Shown: piece after piece, positions 7,750 to 14,777 of the stretch
Numbering within the stretch: position 1 is the stretch's first letter
Layout: each line of letters opens with the position of its first letter
Assembly: GCA_944320385.1 (NCBI GenBank)
Contig: CALUHH010000012.1
Coordinates: 1 to 60,711 of the forward strand
DNA from: an uncultured Atopobiaceae bacterium
Lineage (GTDB): Bacteria > Actinomycetota > Coriobacteriia > Coriobacteriales > Atopobiaceae
DNA length: 60,711 nucleotides
Direction: 5' to 3'
The notes under the pieces: model-generated
Databases searched by the model: none
What the model was told of the DNA's origin: nothing
Seen by the model: only the letters and a program-made list of their open reading frames with translations
Translations under genes and position numbers: made by a program

Positions 7750-9261
7750 TCACTCACTGGTCTGGGCCGCACGGTCGTGGGCAACGGAATTGGTCGAGTA
7801 GAGCATGACGGTCTGCTCGTCTATCTCGTCGTGCTCCAGGCGCTTGACGATGCGCCCCTCGTAGAGCACGTAGCAGACGTCGGCCACCTCGCGCAGCTCC
7901 GGAATCTCGAGCGTGTTGATGATCACGGTCTTGCCCTGGCGCGCGAGGTCGAGAATCAGGTGGTAGATCTCGGCCTTGGCGCCCACGTCGATGCCCTGCG
8001 TGGGATTGTCAAAGAGCAGCAGCTCCGCCTCGGTAGCGAGCCAGCGCGCCATGAAGACCTTCTGCTGGTTGCCGCCGGAGAGCGACAGCACGGAGTCACC
8101 GCTGGAGTTTGCCTTGATGCTGAGGAGCTTGCGGTAGCGCTCGAAGCGCTCCTGCTCGGCACCCTTGTTGATGACGAAGCGCCGCGCCGAGAGCACGTGC
8201 TCGGAGAGGTACATGTTCTCCAGCAGCGACATGTCCGGCACGACGGAGTTCTCCTTGCGGTCCGAGGGCAGCATCGCGATGCCCGCCTTCATGGCCTCGT
8301 GGATAGAGCCGCCGGCAAGCCTCGTGCCAAAGGCAGTCACCGTGCCGCCCGTGGGGCGCGCAAGCCCGAAGAGGCACTGCATGAGCTCCGTGGTGCCGCA
8401 GCCCATGAGGCCCGTGAGGCCCACGACCTGGCCGCGCGCGACCTCCAGGGAGACGTCCTCGAAGCCCGGGCCGCTGAGGTGGTCGAGCGAGAGCACGCAC
8501 TCCCCCGTCTCGCGGGGCTCCCAGGCGCCGCGCTCAGAGATCGTGGCGCCCACCATCATGCCCGTGACCTCGCGGGGCGTGGTGTCGGCGATGCGCCCCT
8601 CGGCCACGAACGCGCCGTTGCGCAGCACCGTGTAGGTGTCGCAGAGCTCAAAGACCTCGGGCATCTTGTGCGAGATGAAGATGAACGAGGTGCCCTGGTC
8701 GCGCAGGGACCGCACGATCTTGAAGAGGTGCTCGACCTCGGCGGTATTGAGCGCCGTGGTGGGCTCGTCCAGGATGAGCAGCTTGGCGTCGAAGAAGAGC
8801 GCGCGGCTGATCTCCAGCAGCTGCTTCTGGCTCTGCTTGAGGTCGGCGACGAGCGCGGTGGGGTCGATGTCCACTCCCAGGCGCTCAAAGAGGTCGCGCG
8901 CCTTGGCGATCATGGACCGCTTGTTGAGCGAGAAGAGCGGGCCCACCTCCTCCTGGCCCAGGAAGATGTTCTCGTAGGCCAGAAGGTCGTTGAAGAGGTT
9001 GAGCTCCTGGTGGACGAAGGCGATGCCCGCCCTCTCGACGGCCTTGATCGAGGCGCCGGTGAGGTCGGCGCCGTCAAAGGTGACGGTGCCGGCGTCGGCG
9101 GCATAGGAGCCGGTCAGGATGTTCATGAGGGTGGACTTGCCCGCGCCGTTCTCGCCGAGAAGGGCGTGGACCTCCCCGCGCGCAACGTGGAGGTCGACGC
9201 CCCGCAGGACGGGGACGCCGCTGAACGCCTTGCGGATGCCGCTCATGGTGAGAAGGTCCAT
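7750..9261 (-). CDS. Sugar ABC transporter ATP-binding protein (RbsA/MglA type, two NBDs)
   Basis: 503 residues, the usual length for a duplicated-NBD sugar importer ATPase. First domain: Walker A GENGAGKST near 36-44, Walker B LLILDEPTTALN, and a signature reading LKQSQKQL in place of LSGGQ. Second domain: Walker A replaced by GLMGCGTTE, an intact LSGGNQQK signature, and Walker B LLLFDNPTQGID, where the catalytic Glu is Asn. Some asymmetry between the two sites is normal in this family, but the Asn and the altered first signature should be compared with relatives. ATG at 9259-9261. It energises the permease encoded 12 bp downstream. Confidence 0.93.
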   Translation of the reverse strand: MDLLTMSGIRKAFSGVPVLRGVDLHVARGEVHALLGENGAGKSTLMNILTGSYAADAGTVTFDGADLTGASIKAVERAGIAFVHQELNLFNDLLAYENIFLGQEEVGPLFSLNKRSMIAKARDLFERLGVDIDPTALVADLKQSQKQLLEISRALFFDAKLLILDEPTTALNTAEVEHLFKIVRSLRDQGTSFIFISHKMPEVFELCDTYTVLRNGAFVAEGRIADTTPREVTGMMVGATISERGAWEPRETGECVLSLDHLSGPGFEDVSLEVARGQVVGLTGLMGCGTTELMQCLFGLARPTGGTVTAFGTRLAGGSIHEAMKAGIAMLPSDRKENSVVPDMSLLENMYLSEHVLSARRFVINKGAEQERFERYRKLLSIKANSSGDSVLSLSGGNQQKVFMARWLATEAELLLFDNPTQGIDVGAKAEIYHLILDLARQGKTVIINTLEIPELREVADVCYVLYEGRIVKRLEHDEIDEQTVMLYSTNSVAHDRAAQTSE

Positions 9262-9327
9262 AGCGCTCCTTCCGTGCCGGTGGTCATGCTCCCGCGCGGC
9301 TCGGACGGGGCCCGGGGCCGCGGGACG

Positions 9328-9405
9328 TATGCGCCTGCCAGGCGCAGCACGGGCCTGGCAGGCGCATAGCGGGGCGCCCGCCCGCGTGCTGCTGCGGGCG
9401 GGCGC
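9328..9405 (-). repeat. Two strong hairpins between binding-protein and ATPase genes
   Basis: A perfect 15-bp stem (9328-9342 with 9354-9368) and a perfect 12-bp stem (9374-9385 with 9394-9405) lie in the 163-bp gap just after the binding-protein stop codon. Neither has a T-run. Such intercistronic stems commonly protect the binding-protein transcript and lower expression of the downstream ATPase and permease. Confidence 0.7.
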
Positions 9406-9424
9406 AGGAAGAGCCGCTAAGAGA

Positions 9425-10534
9425 TCACTCGAAGCCCACGTAGTCGTCGACGTTCTCGGACGTGACGTTCTCGCAGGCGATGACGTGGTCCTGCGGGACC
9501 TCCTTGCCGTCGAGGTGGTCGACCATGTCCTGGATGGCGGTCTGGATCATGGACGGCGAGTAGGTGGTGGACATGACGCCGCCGAGCTGGGTGGCGATGT
9601 CCTCGTAGCTGTTGCCGCGCAGGACCTCGTAGTACTCGTTCAGGCCGCCGCAGCCGGTGATGAAGGGCTTGGTGGCATAGAAGGCCTCCTTGGCGGAGTC
9701 GGAGATGCCGCCGCCGTTGAGGGCCTCGAGGATGCCCATGGCGAGCTCGTCGTCCTCGGCGTACCACCACTTGATCTGCGCGTTGGCCTCGTCGCCCAGG
9801 AGCGCCTCGAAGGCGGCCTTGGTGTCGGAGCGGCTCCAGTTCATGGCGCCGGACTTGGTGATGGCGGAATCAATCTGGTCCTGGGTCCACTTGGACTCCT
9901 CCGGGACCTTCTCGCCGTCGAACTCGAGGTTGCCGAGCAGGTACTCGGTGAAGCCGTTGTCGCGCAGGGTGGTCACGGACGAGGTGTCGCCCTGGTAGAT
10001 GTAGACCTGGTCGCCCGGCTTCATGCCGTTGGCCACGAAGTAGGCGGCAGAGCCCGCGCCGATGCCCTCGTTGTCGCCCTTGACGTTGGCGACGGCGGAG
10101 TCCTGGACGGCCTCGATGATGCGGTCGAACGCGACGTAGGGCACGCCGGCGTCGACGATCTGCTGGATGGCGGACTGGACGGTGTCGTCCAGCGGCTGGA
10201 TGACGATGCCGGCGACGTCGTCGAGGTTGCCGGCGAGGATGTCCTCGACCTGGGCGATCTGGTCGGAGGCGGCGCCTGCGGTCTGGAGCTCGGCGGTGTA
10301 GGTGCCGGACTCGTTGACCTCGTCGACCTTCTCCTGGGCGAAGACGCCGACCTGGCCGGTCCAGCCGTGGTCGGGCGAGGCGGTCAGCACGTAGATGTGC
10401 TTGCCGCCGGCCTGGGAGGCGTCGTCGCCCTCGGCGGCGGGCTCCTGCGTGCCGTTGTCGCAGCCGGCGAGAAGGACGCTGAGCAGCGTGGCGCTCGACG
10501 CGGCCATGAAGGAGCGACGTGAGATGTTGGACAT
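9425..10534 (-). CDS. Sugar/polyol ABC transporter substrate-binding lipoprotein
   Basis: 369 residues. The N-terminus MSNISRRSFMAASS is a twin-arginine-like signal, followed by a hydrophobic stretch and the lipobox LLAGC with the lipidated Cys at about residue 25. A Gly/Asp/Glu-rich linker leads into a periplasmic-binding-protein-1 (ribose/LacI-like) fold. It should be anchored outside the membrane and deliver substrate to the permease. The fold fits a monosaccharide or cyclitol; the neighbouring oxidoreductase and isomerase support this but do not identify the ligand. The ATG at 10532-10534 follows a GGAAGGAA site. Hairpins flank the gene on both sides. Confidence 0.93.
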   Translation of the reverse strand: MSNISRRSFMAASSATLLSVLLAGCDNGTQEPAAEGDDASQAGGKHIYVLTASPDHGWTGQVGVFAQEKVDEVNESGTYTAELQTAGAASDQIAQVEDILAGNLDDVAGIVIQPLDDTVQSAIQQIVDAGVPYVAFDRIIEAVQDSAVANVKGDNEGIGAGSAAYFVANGMKPGDQVYIYQGDTSSVTTLRDNGFTEYLLGNLEFDGEKVPEESKWTQDQIDSAITKSGAMNWSRSDTKAAFEALLGDEANAQIKWWYAEDDELAMGILEALNGGGISDSAKEAFYATKPFITGCGGLNEYYEVLRGNSYEDIATQLGGVMSTTYSPSMIQTAIQDMVDHLDGKEVPQDHVIACENVTSENVDDYVGFE

Positions 10535-10576
10535 GGTTTTCCTTCCTTCCGTTTCCGATAGGACGCAATCGGGCCC

Positions 10577-10631
10577 GCCCGCCCTCCTGCGGGCAGGCCC
10601 TGCCCCCGCGCCGCAGGGGTTGGCGCGGGGG
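10577..10631 (-). repeat. Hairpins between the isomerase and binding-protein genes
   Basis: A 6-bp stem (10577-10582 with 10589-10594) and a perfect 10-bp stem (10603-10612 with 10622-10631, 9-nt loop) follow the isomerase stop codon. With the pair at 9328-9405 they bracket the binding-protein gene. Confidence 0.6.
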
Positions 10632-10639
10632 ACAGGCTG

Positions 10640-11560
10640 CTAGATGACGAACTGCTCCAGGTAGCGCTTGGCGAGCTCGACGCTCTTCACCAGGCGCTCG
10701 CGGCTGCCCTCGAAGGCGGCGTCCTCGATCTCGATGCAGGCGTCGCCCTCGTAGCCGACCATCGTGAGCTGGGAGACGAAGTCGGCCCAGTCCACGTCGC
10801 CCAGGCCCGGGATCTTGGGCTCCATGATGTCGAGCGGGTAGGCCATGGTCCCGCGGCGGGCGAGCTCGTCGCGCTTGAGCTTGATGTCCTTGAAGTGGAC
10901 GTGGAAGATCTTGTCGGCAAAGTCGCGGATGGCGGCGCCGCAGTCGACCATCTGCCAGACGAAGTGGCTCGGGTCGAGCGCGAGGCCGAGGTTCTTGCTC
11001 GGCAGGACGTCGAAGACGCGCTCCCAGTTGGCCGGGGTGGTCATGATGTTCTGGCCACCGGGCCAGTTGGTGGCGTCGAAGTACATCGGGCAGTTCTCGA
11101 TGCACACGAGCACGTTCTTCTCCTCCGCGACCTCGAGGATGGGGTCCCAGACCGCCGGCAGAAGCTCGAGGTTCTCCTCGAGGCTCTTGTTTGTGACGCG
11201 GCCGATGAACGTGGTCACCTTGGGCACGCCGAGCTTGGACGCGGCGTTGATGCAGGCGAGCAGGTGGTCGTTGAAGGAGCGGCGCCGCTCGGGGTCGGGG
11301 TCGAGGTTGTTGGGGTAGTACGCAAGCGCGCAGATGCGCACGTTCTTCTCGGCCGCGTATTGTAGGACGTGGGCGGCGTAGGCGTCGTCTGCGAGCACGC
11401 GCTCGACGTCGATGTGGGAGACGCCGGCGTACTTGCGCTCCGCCTTGCCCTGAGGCCAGCACGCGACCTCGACGCACTCGATGCCCATGCGGGAGACCTC
11501 GTCGATCATCTCCTCGTAGGTCCAGCCGTCGAGAAGCGAGGTGATGAATCCCATCTTCAT
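10640..11560 (-). CDS. Sugar phosphate isomerase/epimerase (AP-endonuclease-2-type TIM barrel)
   Basis: 306 residues. The start MKMGFITSLLDGWTYEEMI, the IENCPMYFD strand, LALDPSHFVWQ, the metal-ligand-like HVHFKDIK and the C-terminal CIEIED strand are typical of the IolE/IolI xylose-isomerase-like TIM barrel. Glu, Asp, His and Glu from these strands would bind the divalent metal. It probably isomerises or epimerises a keto-sugar made by the Gfo/Idh/MocA enzyme encoded just upstream. The ATG at 11558-11560 has an AAAGGAG site. The frame is open upstream, but that part overlaps the oxidoreductase. The exact substrate is unknown. Confidence 0.9.
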   Translation of the reverse strand: MKMGFITSLLDGWTYEEMIDEVSRMGIECVEVACWPQGKAERKYAGVSHIDVERVLADDAYAAHVLQYAAEKNVRICALAYYPNNLDPDPERRRSFNDHLLACINAASKLGVPKVTTFIGRVTNKSLEENLELLPAVWDPILEVAEEKNVLVCIENCPMYFDATNWPGGQNIMTTPANWERVFDVLPSKNLGLALDPSHFVWQMVDCGAAIRDFADKIFHVHFKDIKLKRDELARRGTMAYPLDIMEPKIPGLGDVDWADFVSQLTMVGYEGDACIEIEDAAFEGSRERLVKSVELAKRYLEQFVI

Positions 11561-11592
11561 GTCGTGAGCTCCTTTCCGAGAGGGCCGCGGGG

Positions 11593-12633
11593 CTAGCCCT
11601 GCGCGACCTCCACCGTCCTGCCCGTCTCGCTCGACTCCACGCACGCGAAGACCGCGCGCATGGCGGCGAGCACGCTCTCGCCCGTGACCGGGGGCTCGAC
11701 GCCCTCCTCGAGGCAGCGCACGAACGCGTCGATGACGCCCGAGGCGGTCTGGTTGTCGTTGGTCTGGATGGCCTCGACGTCGTAGTACTCGGTCTCGCCG
11801 CCGCGCAGGTCGAGCTCGATGGAGTGGGCGGGGTCGTCGTAGATGCGCATGACGCCCTCGGTGCCGTAGATGACGGTCGAGTTGTCCTCGGGGCCGTAGT
11901 AGGTCCAGCTCGCAGCCATGGTGCCCAGGGCGCCGCCGTCCATCTGGTAGATGGCGAGGGCGTTGTCGTCCACGCCCACGAGGTTGCCGGCGGCGTCGCG
12001 CTTGTCGAGCGTGGCCACCTTTGCCGTGGCGGCGACCACGCGCTGGCCGATGAGCCACTGGATGAGGTCGGTCTTATGGACGCCGAGGTCGGCCATCGCG
12101 CCCAGGGCGGCGCGCTTGGGGTCGAAGAACCAGCTGCCGGTTCCGGGGTCGACGCTCCAGGTCTCGGGGCCGCCGTGGCCGAAGGTGGTGCGGAAGGTGA
12201 GGACGCGGCCGATCCTGCCGGCGTCGAGCAGCTCCTTGGCGCGCACGTGGGCGCGGGCGAAGCGCTGGTTCTGGTCGATCATGAGGGTGCGGCCGGCCTC
12301 GCGCGCGGCGGCGACCATGGCCTCGCAGTCCTCGATGGTCGTGGCCATGGGCTTCTCGCACAGCACGTGCTTGCCGGCCTTGAGCGCGGCGATCGTGCTC
12401 TCGGCGTGCGTGGCGTTGGAGGTGCACACGCTCACGGCGTCGACGTCGGGGTCGGCGAGAAGATCCTCGAGGGTGTCGTAGGCACGGCAGCCGTGCTCGG
12501 CCGCAAGGGCGCGGGCGCGCTCGACGTTCACATCAAAGAGGCCGACGAGCTGGGCGTTGGGGTTTGCCTCGTACTCGGGGATGTGGCGGACCTGAGAGAT
12601 CTTTCCGCAGCCGATGACGCCGATCCTGACCAT
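11593..12633 (-). CDS. Gfo/Idh/MocA family NAD(P)-dependent oxidoreductase
   Basis: 346 residues. The Rossmann motif GVIGCGKIS is at about 4-12, the family EKP motif appears as CEKPMA near 93-98, and the C-terminal (GFO_IDH_MocA_C) domain begins near 130. It probably oxidises a sugar or inositol hydroxyl to the ketone. It is the first gene of a five-gene minus-strand operon. I chose the ATG at 12631-12633, 7 bp after GAGG, over an ATG 60 bp upstream. The product is likely to be passed to the isomerase encoded 32 bp downstream. Confidence 0.93.
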   Translation of the reverse strand: MVRIGVIGCGKISQVRHIPEYEANPNAQLVGLFDVNVERARALAAEHGCRAYDTLEDLLADPDVDAVSVCTSNATHAESTIAALKAGKHVLCEKPMATTIEDCEAMVAAAREAGRTLMIDQNQRFARAHVRAKELLDAGRIGRVLTFRTTFGHGGPETWSVDPGTGSWFFDPKRAALGAMADLGVHKTDLIQWLIGQRVVAATAKVATLDKRDAAGNLVGVDDNALAIYQMDGGALGTMAASWTYYGPEDNSTVIYGTEGVMRIYDDPAHSIELDLRGGETEYYDVEAIQTNDNQTASGVIDAFVRCLEEGVEPPVTGESVLAAMRAVFACVESSETGRTVEVAQG

Positions 12634-12947
12634 TGCGACCTCCTCGTCTGGGGCGCCGGGCGCCCCGTCCCGCTGGCTGAAACGAGTTTTCATTCGTAAT
12701 GCCGCTTATCTTTCAGCACCGATGCTATGAGGTTTTCATTCTTCGCGTCGCGGATATTCCCCGAACGTTAGGTTTTTACCGGTGAAATTGCATTTGCTAC
12801 CGCTTGCCGACGTATGCTCGCGCTCACCCGCTGTTATGAAAGATTCTTTCATTGAGGCTGTTTTAGGAACGCTTCGGCACGGCCCGTTCATAATATACTG
12901 ATGAGAAGGACCGGCGGGAGCGCCCGCGAGCACGTGGAAGGGGCCCC
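12634..12947. promoter_or_regulatory. AT-rich divergent control region with LacI-type operator candidates
   Basis: A 314-bp AT-rich gap between the operon and its likely regulator. The perfect inverted repeat ATGAAAGA-T-TCTTTCAT is at 12836-12852. TGAAAacgagTTTTCA is at 12678-12692, about 45 bp from the oxidoreductase start. A further TTTTCATTC is near 12733. TATACT at 12894-12899 is a good -10 for the LacI gene. The TGAAA/TTTCA half-sites fit a LacI-family operator, which would let the regulator control both directions. Confidence 0.6.
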
Positions 12948-13970
12948 ATGGCCGTCAACAGAAGGGTCACCATCGCGCAGATCGCCGAGAGCGCCGGGGT
13001 CTCCCCCGCCACGGTGTCGCGCGCGCTCAACCATCCCGAGCTCGTCAACGACCGCACGCTCGGACGCATCAACTCAAGCATCCGCAACCTTGGCTACGGC
13101 GGCCCGGTCGATCAGTATCGCGAGGGGTCCCCGGACTGCCGCGGGCTCGTGGTGGTCAACCTCCCCTGGCTCGACAACCCCTTCTACAGCGAGATCGTCC
13201 ACGGCGTGCGCGTGGCCGCGAACAACGCCGGCTACGACACGCTCATCTCCTGGGACAACATCACCAACGAGACCGCCCGCTCGTTTTGCTCGATGCTGCG
13301 CCGCTGCGGCGCGAGCGGCGTCATCACCACCTCTCCCCTCTCGGCGAGGGCCATCCAGGCGGTCGAGGCCGTGGTGCCGCTCGTGCAGTGCGCGGAGAGC
13401 CGCCCGGACGTTGACGCGCCCTACGTCACCATCGACGACCACCTGGCGGCGAGCAGGGCGACGGAGCACCTCATCTCCTGCGGGTGCAAGCGGCTCGCCA
13501 TCGTGGCGGGCTCCAACGAGTTCAAGTTCTCGCGCGAGCGCCTCGAGGGGTTTCTCGACACCACGGCAAGAAGCGACGTGCGCGTGCTTCCCGGCTGGAT
13601 CCTGCAGATCCCGGACAACAGCTACGCGCTCGCCTACTCCGCGCTCACGCACCTCTTTGACTCCGGCGAGGTCCCCGACGGCATCTTTGCCGTCTCGGAC
13701 ACCTTTGGCGCGGCGGTTGTTCGCGCGGCCCACACCACCGGCATAGAGATCCCGCGCGACCTCAAGGTCGTGGGCTTTGACAACGCCGAGCTCTCCACGA
13801 TGCTCACGCCCACGCTCACCACGGTCAACCAGCCGCGCTACCGCATGGGCTACTCCGCCTGCAGGATTCTCATCGACCTTCTCGCCGGATACGAGCTGGG
13901 GTCGCGCTCGATGGTCCTCGAGACGGAGCTGATCGTTCGCGAGTCCACCGCGGGCGAGGCGGTCGCCTAG
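12948..13970 (+). CDS. LacI-family transcriptional regulator
   Basis: 340 residues. The N-terminal helix-turn-helix VTIAQIAESAGVSPATVSRALN (about 7-28) is diagnostic, and a periplasmic-binding-like sensor domain follows (VVVNLPWLDNPFYSEIV onwards). It probably represses the divergent sugar operon (12633-6697) and is released by its sugar. The ATG at 12948 has a GAAGGGG site. Its TAG stop (13968-13970) overlaps the TAG of the convergent TetR gene in a shared CTAG. Confidence 0.94.
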   Translation: MAVNRRVTIAQIAESAGVSPATVSRALNHPELVNDRTLGRINSSIRNLGYGGPVDQYREGSPDCRGLVVVNLPWLDNPFYSEIVHGVRVAANNAGYDTLISWDNITNETARSFCSMLRRCGASGVITTSPLSARAIQAVEAVVPLVQCAESRPDVDAPYVTIDDHLAASRATEHLISCGCKRLAIVAGSNEFKFSRERLEGFLDTTARSDVRVLPGWILQIPDNSYALAYSALTHLFDSGEVPDGIFAVSDTFGAAVVRAAHTTGIEIPRDLKVVGFDNAELSTMLTPTLTTVNQPRYRMGYSACRILIDLLAGYELGSRSMVLETELIVRESTAGEAVA

Positions 13971-14596
13971 GCGTCAGGGCCTGCCGCCGCGGTCGAGCCC
14001 GCGCCCGCAAACCTCTCCCGCCCTGCATTGGTCCCGATCCCGCAGAGCGCGAGGCCCAGGACGTCCTCGGCGGTTGCCCGCACGTCCACCCGCTCAAAGA
14101 CCAGGAAGGCGCCCGCGACCGCCGCCGCGGCGAGGCGCGCGTTGACCTCGGGGCGCACGAGCCCCTCCGCCTTTGCGCGCTCGATCTGGGCCTCCAGCAC
14201 GTCCACTATGCGCGCGAGGCGCGGCCCCTCGACCGGAGCGGAGCCGGCACCCGCCCCGGCAACGGCCAGCATGAGCGGGCCTCCCGGGCGGGTGGCCTCG
14301 GCGAGGGCGTCGAGCAGGCCGGCGATGGAGTCCGCTGCTGAGGGCGCCGTGGAGACGATCCTCTCGACGCTTGCCACCAGGTCGTCCACCGCGCTGTCGA
14401 GCACCGCGCGAACGAGCTCAGCGCGGTCGGAGAAGTAGTAGTAGAGCGAGCCCTTGGACATGCCGCAGCGGGCGGAGACCTCCGCCATCTGAAAGTCCGC
14501 CGAGCCGCGCTCCGCCATGAGGGAGGTCGCGACCGCCATGATCTTCTCGCGCGTGGCCGCGCTCTTGGGCGTTGCCGTGCCGGGCCTTGCCGCCAT
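13967..14596 (-). CDS. TetR/AcrR-family transcriptional regulator
   Basis: 209 residues. The HTH domain includes MAERGSADFQMAEVSARCGMSKGSLYYYFSDRAELV (about 27-62); the rest is a helical ligand-binding domain rich in Ala. I chose the ATG at 14594-14596, preceded by GGAGAAGG, over an upstream start at 14644. It is divergent from the two YhgE/Pip genes and probably represses them and itself. The convergent end with LacI leaves no room for a terminator. Confidence 0.92.
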   Translation of the reverse strand: MAARPGTATPKSAATREKIMAVATSLMAERGSADFQMAEVSARCGMSKGSLYYYFSDRAELVRAVLDSAVDDLVASVERIVSTAPSAADSIAGLLDALAEATRPGGPLMLAVAGAGAGSAPVEGPRLARIVDVLEAQIERAKAEGLVRPEVNARLAAAAVAGAFLVFERVDVRATAEDVLGLALCGIGTNAGRERFAGAGSTAAAGPDA

Positions 14597-14672
14597 GTCC
14601 TTCTCCGTTCCCTCGTGCCGCGCCGCCAGGCGCCGTCGTGCCAACGCGTCAATCTTAGCATCTGTTCAGCTG

Positions 14673-14691
14673 TTTTGAATTTGGCTCAAAA
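14673..14691. promoter_or_regulatory. Candidate TetR operator in the divergent gap
   Basis: TTTTGA and TCAAAA form a perfect inverted repeat separated by 7 bp, in the AT-rich centre of the 181-bp gap between the TetR gene and the first YhgE/Pip gene. The symmetry and placement fit a TetR dimer site. Promoter hexamers here are weak (TTGGCT at 14681, GAATAA near 14705). Confidence 0.5.
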
Positions 14692-14777
14692 TTATTGGAC
14701 TCCTGAATAAAACTCGCCCCGCGGGGTACCTCTTGAGCCATTGAACGCGTAACACGTCTCGCTCAAGGGAGCCTCTC

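Noticed and set aside
13967..13970. Frameshift or fusion at the LacI/TetR junction
   Set aside because: The two genes are convergent and simply share CTAG as overlapping stop codons; both products are full length.
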